DNA of 57,504 nucleotides from Propionibacteriaceae bacterium (GCA_017882685.1 JADGPA010000074.1:1-57504), one strand, 5' to 3'; positions 37,752-48,066 are shown, counted from the stretch's first letter. The notes: a model not told the origin generated them from the letters alone. Numbers and translations are program-made.

Positions 37752-38555
37752 TCAGATCCGCTTTCTGCCGGCCACCAGCAGGTGCGGGGAGCCGCCGAGC
37801 ACGGACGGGTCGCGCTCCAGCCGCCGGATCGCAGCGAGCGCCGTCTCCTGCTTCGCCGCGCCGCCCAGCAGGTTCGCGTGCACCGGCCAGGGCCCCTCGA
37901 CAGCCACCGGGCCATCGACCTCGAAACCGGCGGCCGCCACCTCGGCTGCGAGTTCGTGGGGAGTGTGGAAGTAGGCGGTCGTGAACCAGCCCGGGTGCGC
38001 GTCCGGATTCCTGTGCACGCCGGTGGCTACGTCCGCGGCAACGATCGCTGGAAACGGCTCCTCGCCGAGGTAGCCGAGCATCAGTCCATCTGCGGTGGAT
38101 GCCCACCGTCCGATCGCTGCGGCAACCACCACCCCGCCGTGACGCAGCACCCGCCACGCCTCCTCCAGTGCCCTTCGCCGGTCGACGGACTCGGTCAGGT
38201 GGTAGAGCGGACCGAGCAGCAGCACGACGTCCACGCTCGCGTCGGCGGCGACCAGTGCACGGGCGTCACCGACCTGAGCGGTGCGCAGCGGGCTGGCGGC
38301 GCGACGGGAGGCGTCGAGGGCCTGGGCGATGTGCTTGGGCATCGCGTCCACCAGGTCGACGGTGTAGCCCAGCCCGGCGAGCCACAGCGCGTACACGCCC
38401 GCACCGCCACCGACGTCCAGCACCTCTGCCGGCGCGGACGGTAGCCAGGCTGCGAGCAGCGCGCGGGTGCGCAGGAGCTCGACCTGATCGGTCCCCAGGC
38501 GGCCCTGCTCGTCGCTGCGTTCGTAGTAGCCGCTCATCGCGTCATCGACAGCCAT
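37752..38555 (-). CDS. Class I SAM-dependent methyltransferase
   Basis: VLDVGGGAGVYALWLAGLGYTVDLVDAMP. Confidence 0.88.
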   Translation of the reverse strand: MAVDDAMSGYYERSDEQGRLGTDQVELLRTRALLAAWLPSAPAEVLDVGGGAGVYALWLAGLGYTVDLVDAMPKHIAQALDASRRAASPLRTAQVGDARALVAADASVDVVLLLGPLYHLTESVDRRRALEEAWRVLRHGGVVVAAAIGRWASTADGLMLGYLGEEPFPAIVAADVATGVHRNPDAHPGWFTTAYFHTPHELAAEVAAAGFEVDGPVAVEGPWPVHANLLGGAAKQETALAAIRRLERDPSVLGGSPHLLVAGRKRI

Positions 38556-38653
38556 CTGCGCGCTTCCTCCTCTCCTTGCCGCCACCGCCCTTCACCGTCG
38601 TCCCGCAAGCCCGCGCTCGTCTGAGGTCCAGAAAGTCGCAGCACCTCATGGGG

Positions 38654-41600
38654 TCAGCTGATCTCGAGCAGCAGGTCGCCACCCTCGACGGCCTGGGCGT
38701 GCCCGATCGCCAGCCGCTTCACCGTTCCCGAGACCGGCGAGGTGATCGCCGCCTCCATCTTCATGGCCTCGATGGTGGCCACCTGGTCACCGGCCGCGAC
38801 CTCGTCGCCCACGTCGACAACAAGCGTAACCACGCCGGCGAACGGCGCCGGCACCTGGCCGGGCAGCTTCTGGTCGGCCCGCTCGACGACAGCCACCGTC
38901 GACTGGACGCCTTCGTCGCGCACAGGGACCACACGCATCTGGCCGTTGACGGTGCACACGACCTGGCGCATGCCGCGGTCGTCCGGTTCGCCGATCGCAG
39001 AGATGGCCAGAAGCAGCGACTTGCCGCGTTCCAGATCGACCTCGATTTCCGAACCCTGCTTCAGTCCGTGCAGGAACTCCCGCGTCGGCACGACGGACAG
39101 CTCCGAGTAGGCCTCCACCGCCTCCTCGTAGTCCCGAAGTGGCCCGGGGAAGAGCAGCCGGTTCAACGTGCGGCGCGGCTCGCTGGCAAGGGCAGCGGTG
39201 TCCTCCTCGGACAACTCGGTCATCACCGGCTTGGTCACCCGTCCGGCAAGGGCCTTGGTGCGGAACGGCTCCGGCCAGCCACCGGGCGGATCGCCCAGGT
39301 CGCCATTGAGGAAGCCGATCACCGAGTCCGGGATGTCGTACTTCTCAGGGTTTGCCTCGAAGTCGGCCGGGTCGGCGTTGCGGCCCACCAGGGCCAGCGC
39401 GAGGTCGCCGACCACCTTCGATGACGGCGTCACCTTCACGATGTTGCCAAGGATCCGGTTCGCAGCCGCGTACATGTCCTCGATCGCCTCGAACCGGTCA
39501 CCCAGCCCTAGAGCGATCGCCTGCTGGCGAAGGTTCGACAGCTGACCGCCGGGGATCTCGTGCACGTACACGCGTCCGGTGGGGCCGGGAAGTCCGGACT
39601 CGAACGGCCCGTACAGCTTTCGCATGCCCTCGAAGTAGGGCTCAAGGGCTGTCACGGCGGCGAGGCTCAACCCGGTGTCCCGATCCGTGCCCTCCAGCGC
39701 TGCCACCAGGGCGGACATCGACACCTGCGAGGTCGTGCCGGCCATCGCTGCCGAGGCCACGTCCACGGCGTCCACGCCTGCGTCGATCGCGGCCAGCAGG
39801 GTGCCCAGCTGGCCACCGGCGGTGTCGTGGGTGTGCAGGTGCACCGGCAGGTCGAAGTTGCTACGCAGCGCCGCCACCAGCTGCGCGGCCGCGGGAGCCC
39901 GCAGCACCCCAGCCATGTCCTTGATCGCAAGGATGTGAGCCCCCGCCTGCACAAGCTGCTCGGCCAGCCGCAGGTAGTAGTCGAGCGTGTAGAGCCGCTC
40001 GGCCGGCGATGTCATGTTGCCCGTGTAGCAGAGTGCTGCCTCCGCGACGGCGTGGTCGGTCTCCAGCACGGCCTCGATCGCCGGACGGATCTGGTCGACG
40101 TTGTTGAGGGCATCGAAGATGCGGAACACGTCCAGCCCCGACCGGGCTGCCTCTGCCACGAAAGCCTTCGTGACCGCCAGCGGGTAGGGCGTGTAGCCGA
40201 CGGTGTTGCGGCCTCGCAGCAGCATCTGTAGCGGAAGGTTCGGCATCGCGGCGTGCAGCGCGTCCAGCCGGTTCCACGGATCCTCCTTGAGGAACCGCAG
40301 AGCGACGTCGTAGGTAGCCCCGCCCCAGGCCTCGATGGTGAACAGCTGCGGCAACGTCCGGGCGATCACCGGTGCGACGTGCAGCAGGTCGCGGGTGCGC
40401 ACCCGGGTGGCCAGCAGCGACTGGTGAGCGTCCCGGAAGGTGGTGTCGGTGACCGCGACGGCGCTCTGCACACGCAGCTCGGCAGCCCACTGGGCCGGGC
40501 CCACTTCGAGCAGCCGCTGGCGCGAGCCGGACGGCGGTGGCGCGGACGCCACCTCCGGCGGCAGCACAGGCAGCTTCTTCCGCGGACGCAGGTAGGTGCG
40601 TGGCTCGCCGTTGGGACGGTTGACGCTCATCTCCGCGAGGTAGGTGAGCAGCTTCGTGCCTCGGTCGGCAGGAATGTGGTAGCGCAGCAGGTGCGGGCGC
40701 TCATCGATGAATGACGTTGTAGTACGTCCGGCGAGGAAATCGGGGTCGGAGATGACCGCCTCCAGGAACGGGATGTTGGTGGAAACGCCCCGCACCCGGA
40801 ACTCGGTGAGCGCCCGGTAGGCCCGACGGGCCGCGCTGCGCAGGTCGGAGCCGCGGCAGGTCACCTTCACCAGCATCGAGTCGAAGTGCGCCCCGACCGT
40901 CGCCCCGGCGAACACGACGCCGCCGTCCAGCCGGATACCCGCACCGCCGGGTGTGCGGTACACCGAGATGATGCCGGTGTCGGGCCGGAAGCCGTTGGCC
41001 GGGTCCTCGGTGGTGATCCGGCACTGCAGGGCAGCGCCGCGCACCTGCACGGAGTCCTGGGTGAGCCCGAGCTCGGCAAGGGTCTCGCCGCCGGCGATCC
41101 GGATCTGCGAGCTGACCAGGTCGATGTTGGTCACTTCCTCTGTGACCGTGTGCTCCACCTGGATACGCGGGTTCATTTCGATGAAGACGTAGCGGCCGTC
41201 CTCGCCGAGCAGGAATTCCACTGTGCCGGCGTTGAGGTAGTTGATGTGCCGGGCGAACCTGACCGCGTCATCGCAGATCTGCTGCCGCAGGTCGGGGTCA
41301 AGGTTCGGGGCGGGAGCGATCTCGACGACCTTCTGGTGGCGACGCTGCACCGAGCAGTCCCGCTCGTACAGGTGGATCACGTCACCGGTGGCGTCTGCCA
41401 GCAGCTGCACCTCGATGTGGCGCGGGCGCAACACCGCCTGCTCCAGGTACATCCGGGAATCGCCGAAGGCCGACTCGGCCTCGCGCATCGCCTCAGCGAG
41501 CGCGTCTGGCAGCGCCGAGCTGTCCTCGACCCGCCGCATGCCGCGTCCGCCGCCGCCGCTGACGGCCTTGACGAAGACGGGGAACCCCACGTCATCGGCC

Positions 41601-42040
41601 GCAGCAACGAGGGTGTCGATGTCGTCGCTGGGGTCGGAGCCCTTCAGGGTCGGCAGGCCCGCCTCCCGCGCAGCCTCGATCGCGCGCGCCTTGTTGCCGG
41701 TGAGTTCCAGGATCTGGTGAGTCGGCCCGATGAAGGCGATGCCGGCGTCCTCGCACGCCTGCGCGAGGTCGGGGTTCTCGGAGAGGAAGCCGTAGCCGGG
41801 GTACACCGCGTCCGCGTCGGCATGGCGGGCGGCCGCGATGATCCCGGCCACGTCCAGGTACGCACGTACGGGGTGGCCATGCTCGCCGATCTCGTAGGAC
41901 TCGTCTGCCTTCGCCCGGTACTCGGCGTGCCGGTCCTCGTAGGGGAACACCGCGACCGTTGTGATCCCCAACTCGGTGGCGGCCCGGAAGGCCCGGACGG
42001 CAATCTCTCCCCGATTGGCAACCAGGATCTTGCGAAACAT
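38654..42040 (-). CDS. pyc: Pyruvate carboxylase
   Basis: BC domain MFRKILVANRGEIAVRAFRA; CT domain TFRDAHQSLLATRVRT; BCCP EAMKMEAAI. Confidence 0.97.
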   Translation of the reverse strand: MFRKILVANRGEIAVRAFRAATELGITTVAVFPYEDRHAEYRAKADESYEIGEHGHPVRAYLDVAGIIAAARHADADAVYPGYGFLSENPDLAQACEDAGIAFIGPTHQILELTGNKARAIEAAREAGLPTLKGSDPSDDIDTLVAAADDVGFPVFVKAVSGGGGRGMRRVEDSSALPDALAEAMREAESAFGDSRMYLEQAVLRPRHIEVQLLADATGDVIHLYERDCSVQRRHQKVVEIAPAPNLDPDLRQQICDDAVRFARHINYLNAGTVEFLLGEDGRYVFIEMNPRIQVEHTVTEEVTNIDLVSSQIRIAGGETLAELGLTQDSVQVRGAALQCRITTEDPANGFRPDTGIISVYRTPGGAGIRLDGGVVFAGATVGAHFDSMLVKVTCRGSDLRSAARRAYRALTEFRVRGVSTNIPFLEAVISDPDFLAGRTTTSFIDERPHLLRYHIPADRGTKLLTYLAEMSVNRPNGEPRTYLRPRKKLPVLPPEVASAPPPSGSRQRLLEVGPAQWAAELRVQSAVAVTDTTFRDAHQSLLATRVRTRDLLHVAPVIARTLPQLFTIEAWGGATYDVALRFLKEDPWNRLDALHAAMPNLPLQMLLRGRNTVGYTPYPLAVTKAFVAEAARSGLDVFRIFDALNNVDQIRPAIEAVLETDHAVAEAALCYTGNMTSPAERLYTLDYYLRLAEQLVQAGAHILAIKDMAGVLRAPAAAQLVAALRSNFDLPVHLHTHDTAGGQLGTLLAAIDAGVDAVDVASAAMAGTTSQVSMSALVAALEGTDRDTGLSLAAVTALEPYFEGMRKLYGPFESGLPGPTGRVYVHEIPGGQLSNLRQQAIALGLGDRFEAIEDMYAAANRILGNIVKVTPSSKVVGDLALALVGRNADPADFEANPEKYDIPDSVIGFLNGDLGDPPGGWPEPFRTKALAGRVTKPVMTELSEEDTAALASEPRRTLNRLLFPGPLRDYEEAVEAYSELSVVPTREFLHGLKQGSEIEVDLERGKSLLLAISAIGEPDDRGMRQVVCTVNGQMRVVPVRDEGVQSTVAVVERADQKLPGQVPAPFAGVVTLVVDVGDEVAAGDQVATIEAMKMEAAITSPVSGTVKRLAIGHAQAVEGGDLLLEIS

Positions 42041-42160
42041 CGGGTCTCCTCAGCTGTCGGCGTCCCGAAACTGTATTGCGCGGACCGGCTCCCCCGGCAC
42101 CCCCTTGCCATCAGCTCGCGTGGAGATAGGCGAATACTCACACGCGGCCACAGGTGCGGT

Positions 42161-42985
42161 TCACTCTGCGGACCACGCAGCGATGGCTGCCGCGCACTGG
42201 CGTGTGCCTGCAGCCACCCCCGCAGCGAATGCGCGGTCGGTTCCCTCTGGTGCCAACAGATCCGGACCCAAGGCAATCTTCCCGGCGAGACTCGGCTCGA
42301 TCAGCACCACGCGGGCACCGGCCTTGGCCAGGTGCGCGGCCTGGTTGACGGGCCGCCGATTCGCCCGGACGGCGCCGGAGAACGGCGCCACAGCGATCAC
42401 CGCGTCCGCGCCGGCCGCGACGTCCAGATTCGCCGGGGAGCGCAGCCCGCCGTCGAAGTGCAGCCGCCCATCGATCCGGACCGCCGGGAACACCCCCGGC
42501 AGGGCGCAACTTGCAGCCACCGCAGCCGCCAGGTCGGCCGGCTGCCCGGCGGAGAAGAACGCGGGACGGCCGGACGTCGCGTCGGTTGCGACGATCACGA
42601 GGTTCGAGGGCCACGCCAGTCCGGAAAGACCCGGCGCGACCCTCTCGACCCACTCGGCCTCCGCCGACGCCGTCCATGCCCTGGTGGCGCGACCACCCAG
42701 CCAAGCAACGGCGTGCCGTCGGCTCGGATGCAGCTGCGCTGCCACAAGGCGCGCAACGTGGGCGGCCCGGATGCGGCCCGCACGCTCCCGCTGTGCCTCG
42801 TCCAGTTCGGGCACAGCACCGGACGTGGTCAACCACGCAGCAACGAGCGCGCCGGCAGAGGTGCCCACCACCAGGTCCGCGTCCAGCGACAGGCCGGCGC
42901 GGGACAGCCCTGCGAGCACTCCCAGCTCCCAGGCGATGCCGGTGGCGCCGCCGCTGCCCAACACGAGGGCCCTGCGCAAACTCAT
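42161..42985 (-). CDS. Patatin-like phospholipase family protein
   Basis: LVLGSGGATGIAWELGVL; VGTSAGAL; DGGL dyad. Confidence 0.9.
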   Translation of the reverse strand: MSLRRALVLGSGGATGIAWELGVLAGLSRAGLSLDADLVVGTSAGALVAAWLTTSGAVPELDEAQRERAGRIRAAHVARLVAAQLHPSRRHAVAWLGGRATRAWTASAEAEWVERVAPGLSGLAWPSNLVIVATDATSGRPAFFSAGQPADLAAAVAASCALPGVFPAVRIDGRLHFDGGLRSPANLDVAAGADAVIAVAPFSGAVRANRRPVNQAAHLAKAGARVVLIEPSLAGKIALGPDLLAPEGTDRAFAAGVAAGTRQCAAAIAAWSAE

Positions 42986-43098
42986 CCCCCGATTCTGCCC
43001 CTTCCCGGCCAGCGAATTCTTCGCAAGCTCTCAGCAAGATAGTTGCCGCCGGCGGCAGACTCACCCCCAGAGACCCATCAACGAATGAGGAGCTTCGG

Positions 43099-43734
43099 TT
43101 GCGCGGAGCTGGCGTCATCGGGGTGGTTCTGCTGTCCCTGCTGACGGGGTGCGTCGGCGCAGCGCAGGCGTGGACGCCCGGCCCGATCATCACCGAGTCT
43201 GTCACTCCGCCCCCGGTCACACCGGGCACCGTAACCCCCTCGCCCACCGTGACCACGCCGGCCAAACCCACCGTTCCAGACTCCGCGGGCGCCCTTGACG
43301 TGAGTTCGTTCGAGTCCGCCCACTTCGCCAGCCCCACCGGACGCATCTGGTGCGCGCTGGCCGGTGACTGGGCGCTGTGCCACTTCCCGCGCGACATGAA
43401 CACCAGCAAGGTGCCCAAGCCGTCGAAGGTCTGCCCCGGCGCAGGGATCGATGTCACCGGGGTATCGGTGACGACAAAAGGCGCGGACTACTTCTGCAGC
43501 GGCGGGGCCGAGTCCCTGCCACAGACAACTGGCATCTACACCGGCTGGTGGAAGCCCACCGGCTACCCCGCGGTCACCTACGACGGGCAGAAGATGGCCA
43601 CCCTTCCCTACGGTCGCAAGCTGGTCCACGGGAAGCTCATTTGCCTCAGCGAGCAGTCCGGGATCACCTGCGGCAACACGAGCACGGGGGTCGGCTTCAA
43701 GATCTCCCGGGCGGGTGTGACCTTCATCAAATGA
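43099..43734 (+). CDS. Secreted lipoprotein (probable TTG start)
   Basis: Lipobox LLSLLTGC; TP-rich linker; four or more paired Cys in mature domain. Confidence 0.7.
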   Translation: MRGAGVIGVVLLSLLTGCVGAAQAWTPGPIITESVTPPPVTPGTVTPSPTVTTPAKPTVPDSAGALDVSSFESAHFASPTGRIWCALAGDWALCHFPRDMNTSKVPKPSKVCPGAGIDVTGVSVTTKGADYFCSGGAESLPQTTGIYTGWWKPTGYPAVTYDGQKMATLPYGRKLVHGKLICLSEQSGITCGNTSTGVGFKISRAGVTFIK

Positions 43735-43737
43735 GCA

Positions 43738-43773
43738 TGGCGCCGGCACCGTGGGGGGTGGGTGCCGGCGCCA
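43738..43773. terminator. Strong hairpin without U-tract
   Basis: TGGCGCCGGCACC (43738-43750) / GGTGCCGGCGCCA (43761-43773), 13-bp perfect arms, 10-nt loop, 4 nt after a stop codon. Confidence 0.75.
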
Positions 43774-43824
43774 GTCCTCGGGCGGGCGGTCATCGGCGCA
43801 GGGTGGCCTCGGTATCGTGTCGGC

Positions 43825-46326
43825 ATGTCCGCGACGGCGTCCGAGCATTCCAGCCCGCTCGTCGACGCCTACCGGGCGCATCCGTCGAGAGCAGGGGTCG
43901 ACGAACTCGTCGACGACAACGGCGTCCGTCCGCACGCACAAGCCCTCGCAGCCACCGTTGAGGGCATGGGCATCGGGGGCCTACTCGCAGCCCGGGCCGA
44001 GGCGGTCAACCAGGTGGCAGACGAGGGCATCAGCTACGGCGCGGCCGCGTCCGGCGTTCGTCAGCCCTGGCTGGTTGACCCGCTCCCCTTGCCGCTGGAC
44101 GGGGCCGACTGGCTCACCCTCGAGCGTGGCCTCGGGCAACGCGCTGCGCTGCTGGACGCCGTGCTGGCCGACCTCTATTCCGACCGGACGCTGCTGCGCC
44201 GCCGGGTACTACCCGCTGCGGCCGTGCTCAGCCATCCCGGGTTCACCCGCACCGCTGACCACATCGGCACGTCCAACCGTCGCCAGCTGGTTCTGACCGC
44301 CACCGACATCGGCAGGGACGCGTCGGGCACGTGGCGGGTCATCTCCGACCGGACCCAGGCACCGGCAGGGGCGGGCTATGCGATGGCCACCCGCCGCATC
44401 GTCAGCCGGGTGCTCGCCGGCCTGCACCGCACCAGCGACCTGGCCCGGCTGCGGAGCTTCTTCCACGCCATGACCGGCGCCCTCCTTGACGCCGCCCCTG
44501 GCGGCACGGAGATTCCACGGGTCGTGCTGCTTTCCCCGGGCGCAGCCAGCGAGACCGCGTTCGACCAGGGCTTCCTCGCCACCATGCTGGGCTTTCCGCT
44601 GGCGGAGGCCGACGACCTCGTTGTCAGCAAGGGACGGGTGTGGCTGCGGGCCGGCGGTGAGCTGGAGCCGGTGGACGTGATCCTGCGCCGGGTCGAGGCG
44701 ATGCTGAGCGACCCGCTGGAGTTCCGGGGCAACTCGGAGGTCGGGCTTCCCGGCATGGTGGAGACCGCCCGGCAGGGTGCGGTGACCGTCGTGAACCCGG
44801 TCGGCGCCGGCGTCCTGGACAACCCTGCCCTGATCGCCCACCTACATCCGGTCGCGCGGGCCCTGCTCGGCGAGGACCCGTTGCTGGACTCCCCCGACAC
44901 CTGGTGGTGCGGCGACCCGGCGCAGGCCAGCCATGTGCTGGCCAACCTGGAGAACCTCGTGATCAAGCCGGTTGCGCGCACCGGCGGGACCGCCGTCCGC
45001 TACGGCTGGCTGCTCGACGTCGCCGAACGGGCGGAGCTCGCCGACCGCATCAGCGACGAGCCGTGGGCATGGTGCGGGCAGGAGCCGATCGAGCTGTCGA
45101 CGGCCCCCGTCGTCACCCCGGCAGGGCTGGAACCGCGACGCTTCGTGCTGCGCACCTTCGGGGTCGCCACCGGCGACGGGTACACCTTCCTGCCCGGCGG
45201 CCTCGGTCGTGTCGCTGCAGGGGTCGACGAGCGAACCGTCTCCAGCGCCGCCGGCACGCTGGCCAAGGACGTCTGGGTGCCAGCGGCCACGCAGGAGCGG
45301 GCAGAGCCGGCAGAACGCGTGCGGCGCCGGCTGCTCACCCTCGCGCCGCGGGAAACCGCCGTTCCACCCCGGGTGGCGCACACCCTGATGACGATCGGCC
45401 GGTTCGCCGAGCGGGCGGAGTCGACCGCCCGCCTGGTGAAGGTGGCCGATGACCTCAGCGAGGACTTCAACTCCCGGCCCGGGACGCCCGGCGCGGAGGC
45501 AGCCGCAGCGCTGCTGGCAGCGGTCACCCGCATCACCGGCATCGATCGCTGGTACGCAGAAACACCGCTGGGCTACCTCACCCGGGTGGCGCTCGACCCG
45601 TCCGCGCCCGGTGGCGTTCACCACAGCGCCGGCCGCCTCACCGCGGAGGCGCAGGAGGTGCGTGACCTGATGAGCGTGGACGTCTGGAGCGTGTTCAACC
45701 GCCTCGAACGCACCCTCGGACGGCGACCGGCGGAGGACGACCAGCTCCAGCCGGTGCTGGCCGACGTGCTGGAATCGCTGCTCGCCTACGCCGGGATCAT
45801 GGCCCAGAGCATGGTGCGCGACTCGTCCTGGGCGTTCCTCGACGCCGGCAGCCGGCTCGAGCGGGCGCGGCACACCGTCTCGCTGCTGCGGCAGGCCATG
45901 GTGGACCAGGCCGGGGACGCGACAGCTGACCTGGTTGCCGACGCGGTCCTGCGTGCCGGCGAGAGCATCATCACCCACCGCCGCAGGGCGGCTTCGGGCA
46001 CCGGCCCGGCCAGCGCCGCCGAGTCGGTGCGCCAACTGCTGGTGCACGACCCGGCCAACCCGCGATCGGTGGCCCACCAGCTCGCGGCCCTGGCCGCCGA
46101 CCTGCGCCTGGTCGGAGACGATCGGCTGGCCGACCAGGCTGCCGCCCTGCTCGCCGAGGTGGACGCCGCCGCCGACGCCGCTCCCGTCGACGCCCCGCAG
46201 CAACTCCAGCAGCTAGCGCGGGCGCTGGACGGCCTGGGCGAGCGGATCGCTGCCCGTCACTTCGTTCGCCAGGCCACCCGCCGGACGGCGGAAACCAGCT
46301 GGTCGACCCCCTGGCAGGTGGGCTGA
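43825..46326 (+). CDS. Circularly permuted ATP-grasp type 2 fused to alpha-E domain
   Basis: DVILRRVEAMLSDPLEFRGNSEVGLPGMVETARQGAVTVVNPVGAGVLDN (CP ATP-grasp); MTIGRFAERAESTARLVKVADDL and DSSWAFLDAGSRLERARHTVSLLRQ (alpha-E). Confidence 0.9.
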   Translation: MSATASEHSSPLVDAYRAHPSRAGVDELVDDNGVRPHAQALAATVEGMGIGGLLAARAEAVNQVADEGISYGAAASGVRQPWLVDPLPLPLDGADWLTLERGLGQRAALLDAVLADLYSDRTLLRRRVLPAAAVLSHPGFTRTADHIGTSNRRQLVLTATDIGRDASGTWRVISDRTQAPAGAGYAMATRRIVSRVLAGLHRTSDLARLRSFFHAMTGALLDAAPGGTEIPRVVLLSPGAASETAFDQGFLATMLGFPLAEADDLVVSKGRVWLRAGGELEPVDVILRRVEAMLSDPLEFRGNSEVGLPGMVETARQGAVTVVNPVGAGVLDNPALIAHLHPVARALLGEDPLLDSPDTWWCGDPAQASHVLANLENLVIKPVARTGGTAVRYGWLLDVAERAELADRISDEPWAWCGQEPIELSTAPVVTPAGLEPRRFVLRTFGVATGDGYTFLPGGLGRVAAGVDERTVSSAAGTLAKDVWVPAATQERAEPAERVRRRLLTLAPRETAVPPRVAHTLMTIGRFAERAESTARLVKVADDLSEDFNSRPGTPGAEAAAALLAAVTRITGIDRWYAETPLGYLTRVALDPSAPGGVHHSAGRLTAEAQEVRDLMSVDVWSVFNRLERTLGRRPAEDDQLQPVLADVLESLLAYAGIMAQSMVRDSSWAFLDAGSRLERARHTVSLLRQAMVDQAGDATADLVADAVLRAGESIITHRRRAASGTGPASAAESVRQLLVHDPANPRSVAHQLAALAADLRLVGDDRLADQAAALLAEVDAAADAAPVDAPQQLQQLARALDGLGERIAARHFVRQATRRTAETSWSTPWQVG

Positions 46327-47249
46327 TGGTCACCCAGTTCGGACCGCGCCGCTACCGGGTCAGCCACGTCACCCGGTACTCCTACGACGACGTCCTCGAG
46401 GCCTGCTACAACCGTGGGCTGCTACGTCCGCGAGAGACGCCGCACCAGCAGGTACTGTCCAGCACGGTGGTGGCCACCCCGCCATCGGACGAGGTGAGCA
46501 CGCACACCGACTACTTCGGCAACCACTCCGTGTACCTGGAGTCCCGCGCCCCCGCGACGGAGCTGACCATCTCTGCCACCAGCGTCGTCGCGGTCGACTG
46601 GGTAGCCCCCGACCTGGCGGGCCTGGACGCCTGGACCGTGTCGGACGCCGCAGAAGCAATCCTCGGGAGCGCCGACCCGGTTGAGCTCGCCGAGTTCACG
46701 CTGCCGTCCCCGTTGGTGGCGATCGGGCCGATGATCCGGGACTACGCCGGCGAGGTGCTGGCCCCGGACCGTCGGTTCGGTGAGGCGGTGGCCGCGCTGC
46801 TGCACCGGATCCACGCCGACTTCAGTTATCGGCAGGGCGCCACGTCGGTGAAGACGACGCTCTCGGAGCTGCTGGAGCTGCGCCAGGGAGTCTGCCAGGA
46901 CTTCGCGCACCTCGCCGTCGGCTGCCTACGAGCGGCCGGGCTACCGGCCCGGTACGTCAGCGGCTATCTGGAGACGATCCCGCCCCCAGGCAAGGAGAAG
47001 CTGCGGGGCGCCGACGCCACCCACGCCTGGGCCTCCGTGCTCACCCCCACCGGCGAGTGGGTCGACCTGGATCCGACCAACGACAACTTCGCCGACTCCC
47101 GCTACATCGTCACGGCCTGGGGGCGGGACTTCTCCGACGTTTCCCCGCTGCGCGGCGTTGTCTTCACAGAGGCGGGCAGCTCCGACCTCGTTGTGGAGGT
47201 CGACGTCCAGCCGTTACCGCTCGACGACCCGGAGTTGCCGGCCATCTGA
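46326..47249 (+). CDS. Transglutaminase-like family protein
   Basis: RQGVCQDFAHLAVGCLRAAGLPARYVSGYL, DATHAWASVL, WVDLDPTND; TGATG overlap with preceding gene. Confidence 0.93.
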   Translation: MVTQFGPRRYRVSHVTRYSYDDVLEACYNRGLLRPRETPHQQVLSSTVVATPPSDEVSTHTDYFGNHSVYLESRAPATELTISATSVVAVDWVAPDLAGLDAWTVSDAAEAILGSADPVELAEFTLPSPLVAIGPMIRDYAGEVLAPDRRFGEAVAALLHRIHADFSYRQGATSVKTTLSELLELRQGVCQDFAHLAVGCLRAAGLPARYVSGYLETIPPPGKEKLRGADATHAWASVLTPTGEWVDLDPTNDNFADSRYIVTAWGRDFSDVSPLRGVVFTEAGSSDLVVEVDVQPLPLDDPELPAI

Positions 47250-47255
47250 GGCCGG

Positions 47256-47330
47256 TCAGCCGAGCCCGTACTCCTGGCTGTAGGCGGTCTCGGTGTCGGT
47301 GATCCGCACAGTGGCGAGACCGGCAACCCA
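47256..47330 (-). pseudogene. Possible C-terminal remnant of a degraded gene
   Basis: Minus frame WVAGLATVRITDTETAYSQEYGLG* with no intact upstream ORF in that frame. Confidence 0.25.
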
Positions 47331-47531
47331 GCCCCTCGAGCCTTTCCGTCTTCAGGAGCGATACCCACAACCGGGACCTGCCGAATGTCCGGGGCACCGC
47401 CCCGCCACGCGCCTGACCACGTCGTGACTGCGTATGGATCACAGATCGCCAGCAGTTGCTGCCACATGAACGCAGGGTGACAATCCTCCGGTTCGCCGGA
47501 CGCGGCGACCAAGCTGGAGGAAGATTGGGGC

Positions 47532-48059
47532 ATGTTCTCGGTGATCGGCGGATCCAGCGCGCCGTGCGCAGTGTGCCGCCAGGTACACCGCGACCTGCCG
47601 CGCGTGCTGGGTACCTCGGCGCCGGATGACTGGCTCGCCGTCAGCCCGGGAGAGCGGCTCGAGGCCGAACTCACGCCCGACGTCTGCATCCTCCCCCACG
47701 GCGGCGCCACCCGACATTTCATCCGTGGCCACATCCAGCTGCCGCTGCTCGTGCCCGACCCGGAGATCTTCGTCTGGTCGGTGTGGGTGGAGGTGGAGGA
47801 GGAGTCGATGTCCTCCATCGCCCAGAGCTGGAGCGACCCCAATCGCGCGGCGATCGCCCCGATCACGGGCTGGCTCGCAACGGAGCTGCCCTACGAGCAG
47901 CCGACCAAGGGCCTCGAGGTGGTCGTCCACACCCGGGATCCCGGACAGGTGCCGCTGCTGATGGTGGCGTCGGGTGCCACCCACACGCTCGCCGCCGAAC
48001 AGCACAACGGCGTGGGCCTGCACCGCGTCGCGGAGTTGGCGGAGCTGTTGAAGCGTTGA
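47532..48059 (+). CDS. DUF2199-like protein
   Basis: CAVCRQVHRDLP; HFIRGHIQLPLLVPDPEIFVWSVWVEV. Confidence 0.7.
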   Translation: MFSVIGGSSAPCAVCRQVHRDLPRVLGTSAPDDWLAVSPGERLEAELTPDVCILPHGGATRHFIRGHIQLPLLVPDPEIFVWSVWVEVEEESMSSIAQSWSDPNRAAIAPITGWLATELPYEQPTKGLEVVVHTRDPGQVPLLMVASGATHTLAAEQHNGVGLHRVAELAELLKR

Positions 48060-48066
48060 AGCAGTC

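Noticed and set aside
36838-38157. 439-aa minus ORF opposite the DUF2252 gene
   Set aside because: Antisense to a well-supported DUF2252 CDS; no motifs
40886-43042. 718-aa plus-strand ORF opposite pyc and patatin genes
   Set aside because: Shadow ORF from high GC codon bias; no family motifs, opposite a clear pyruvate carboxylase
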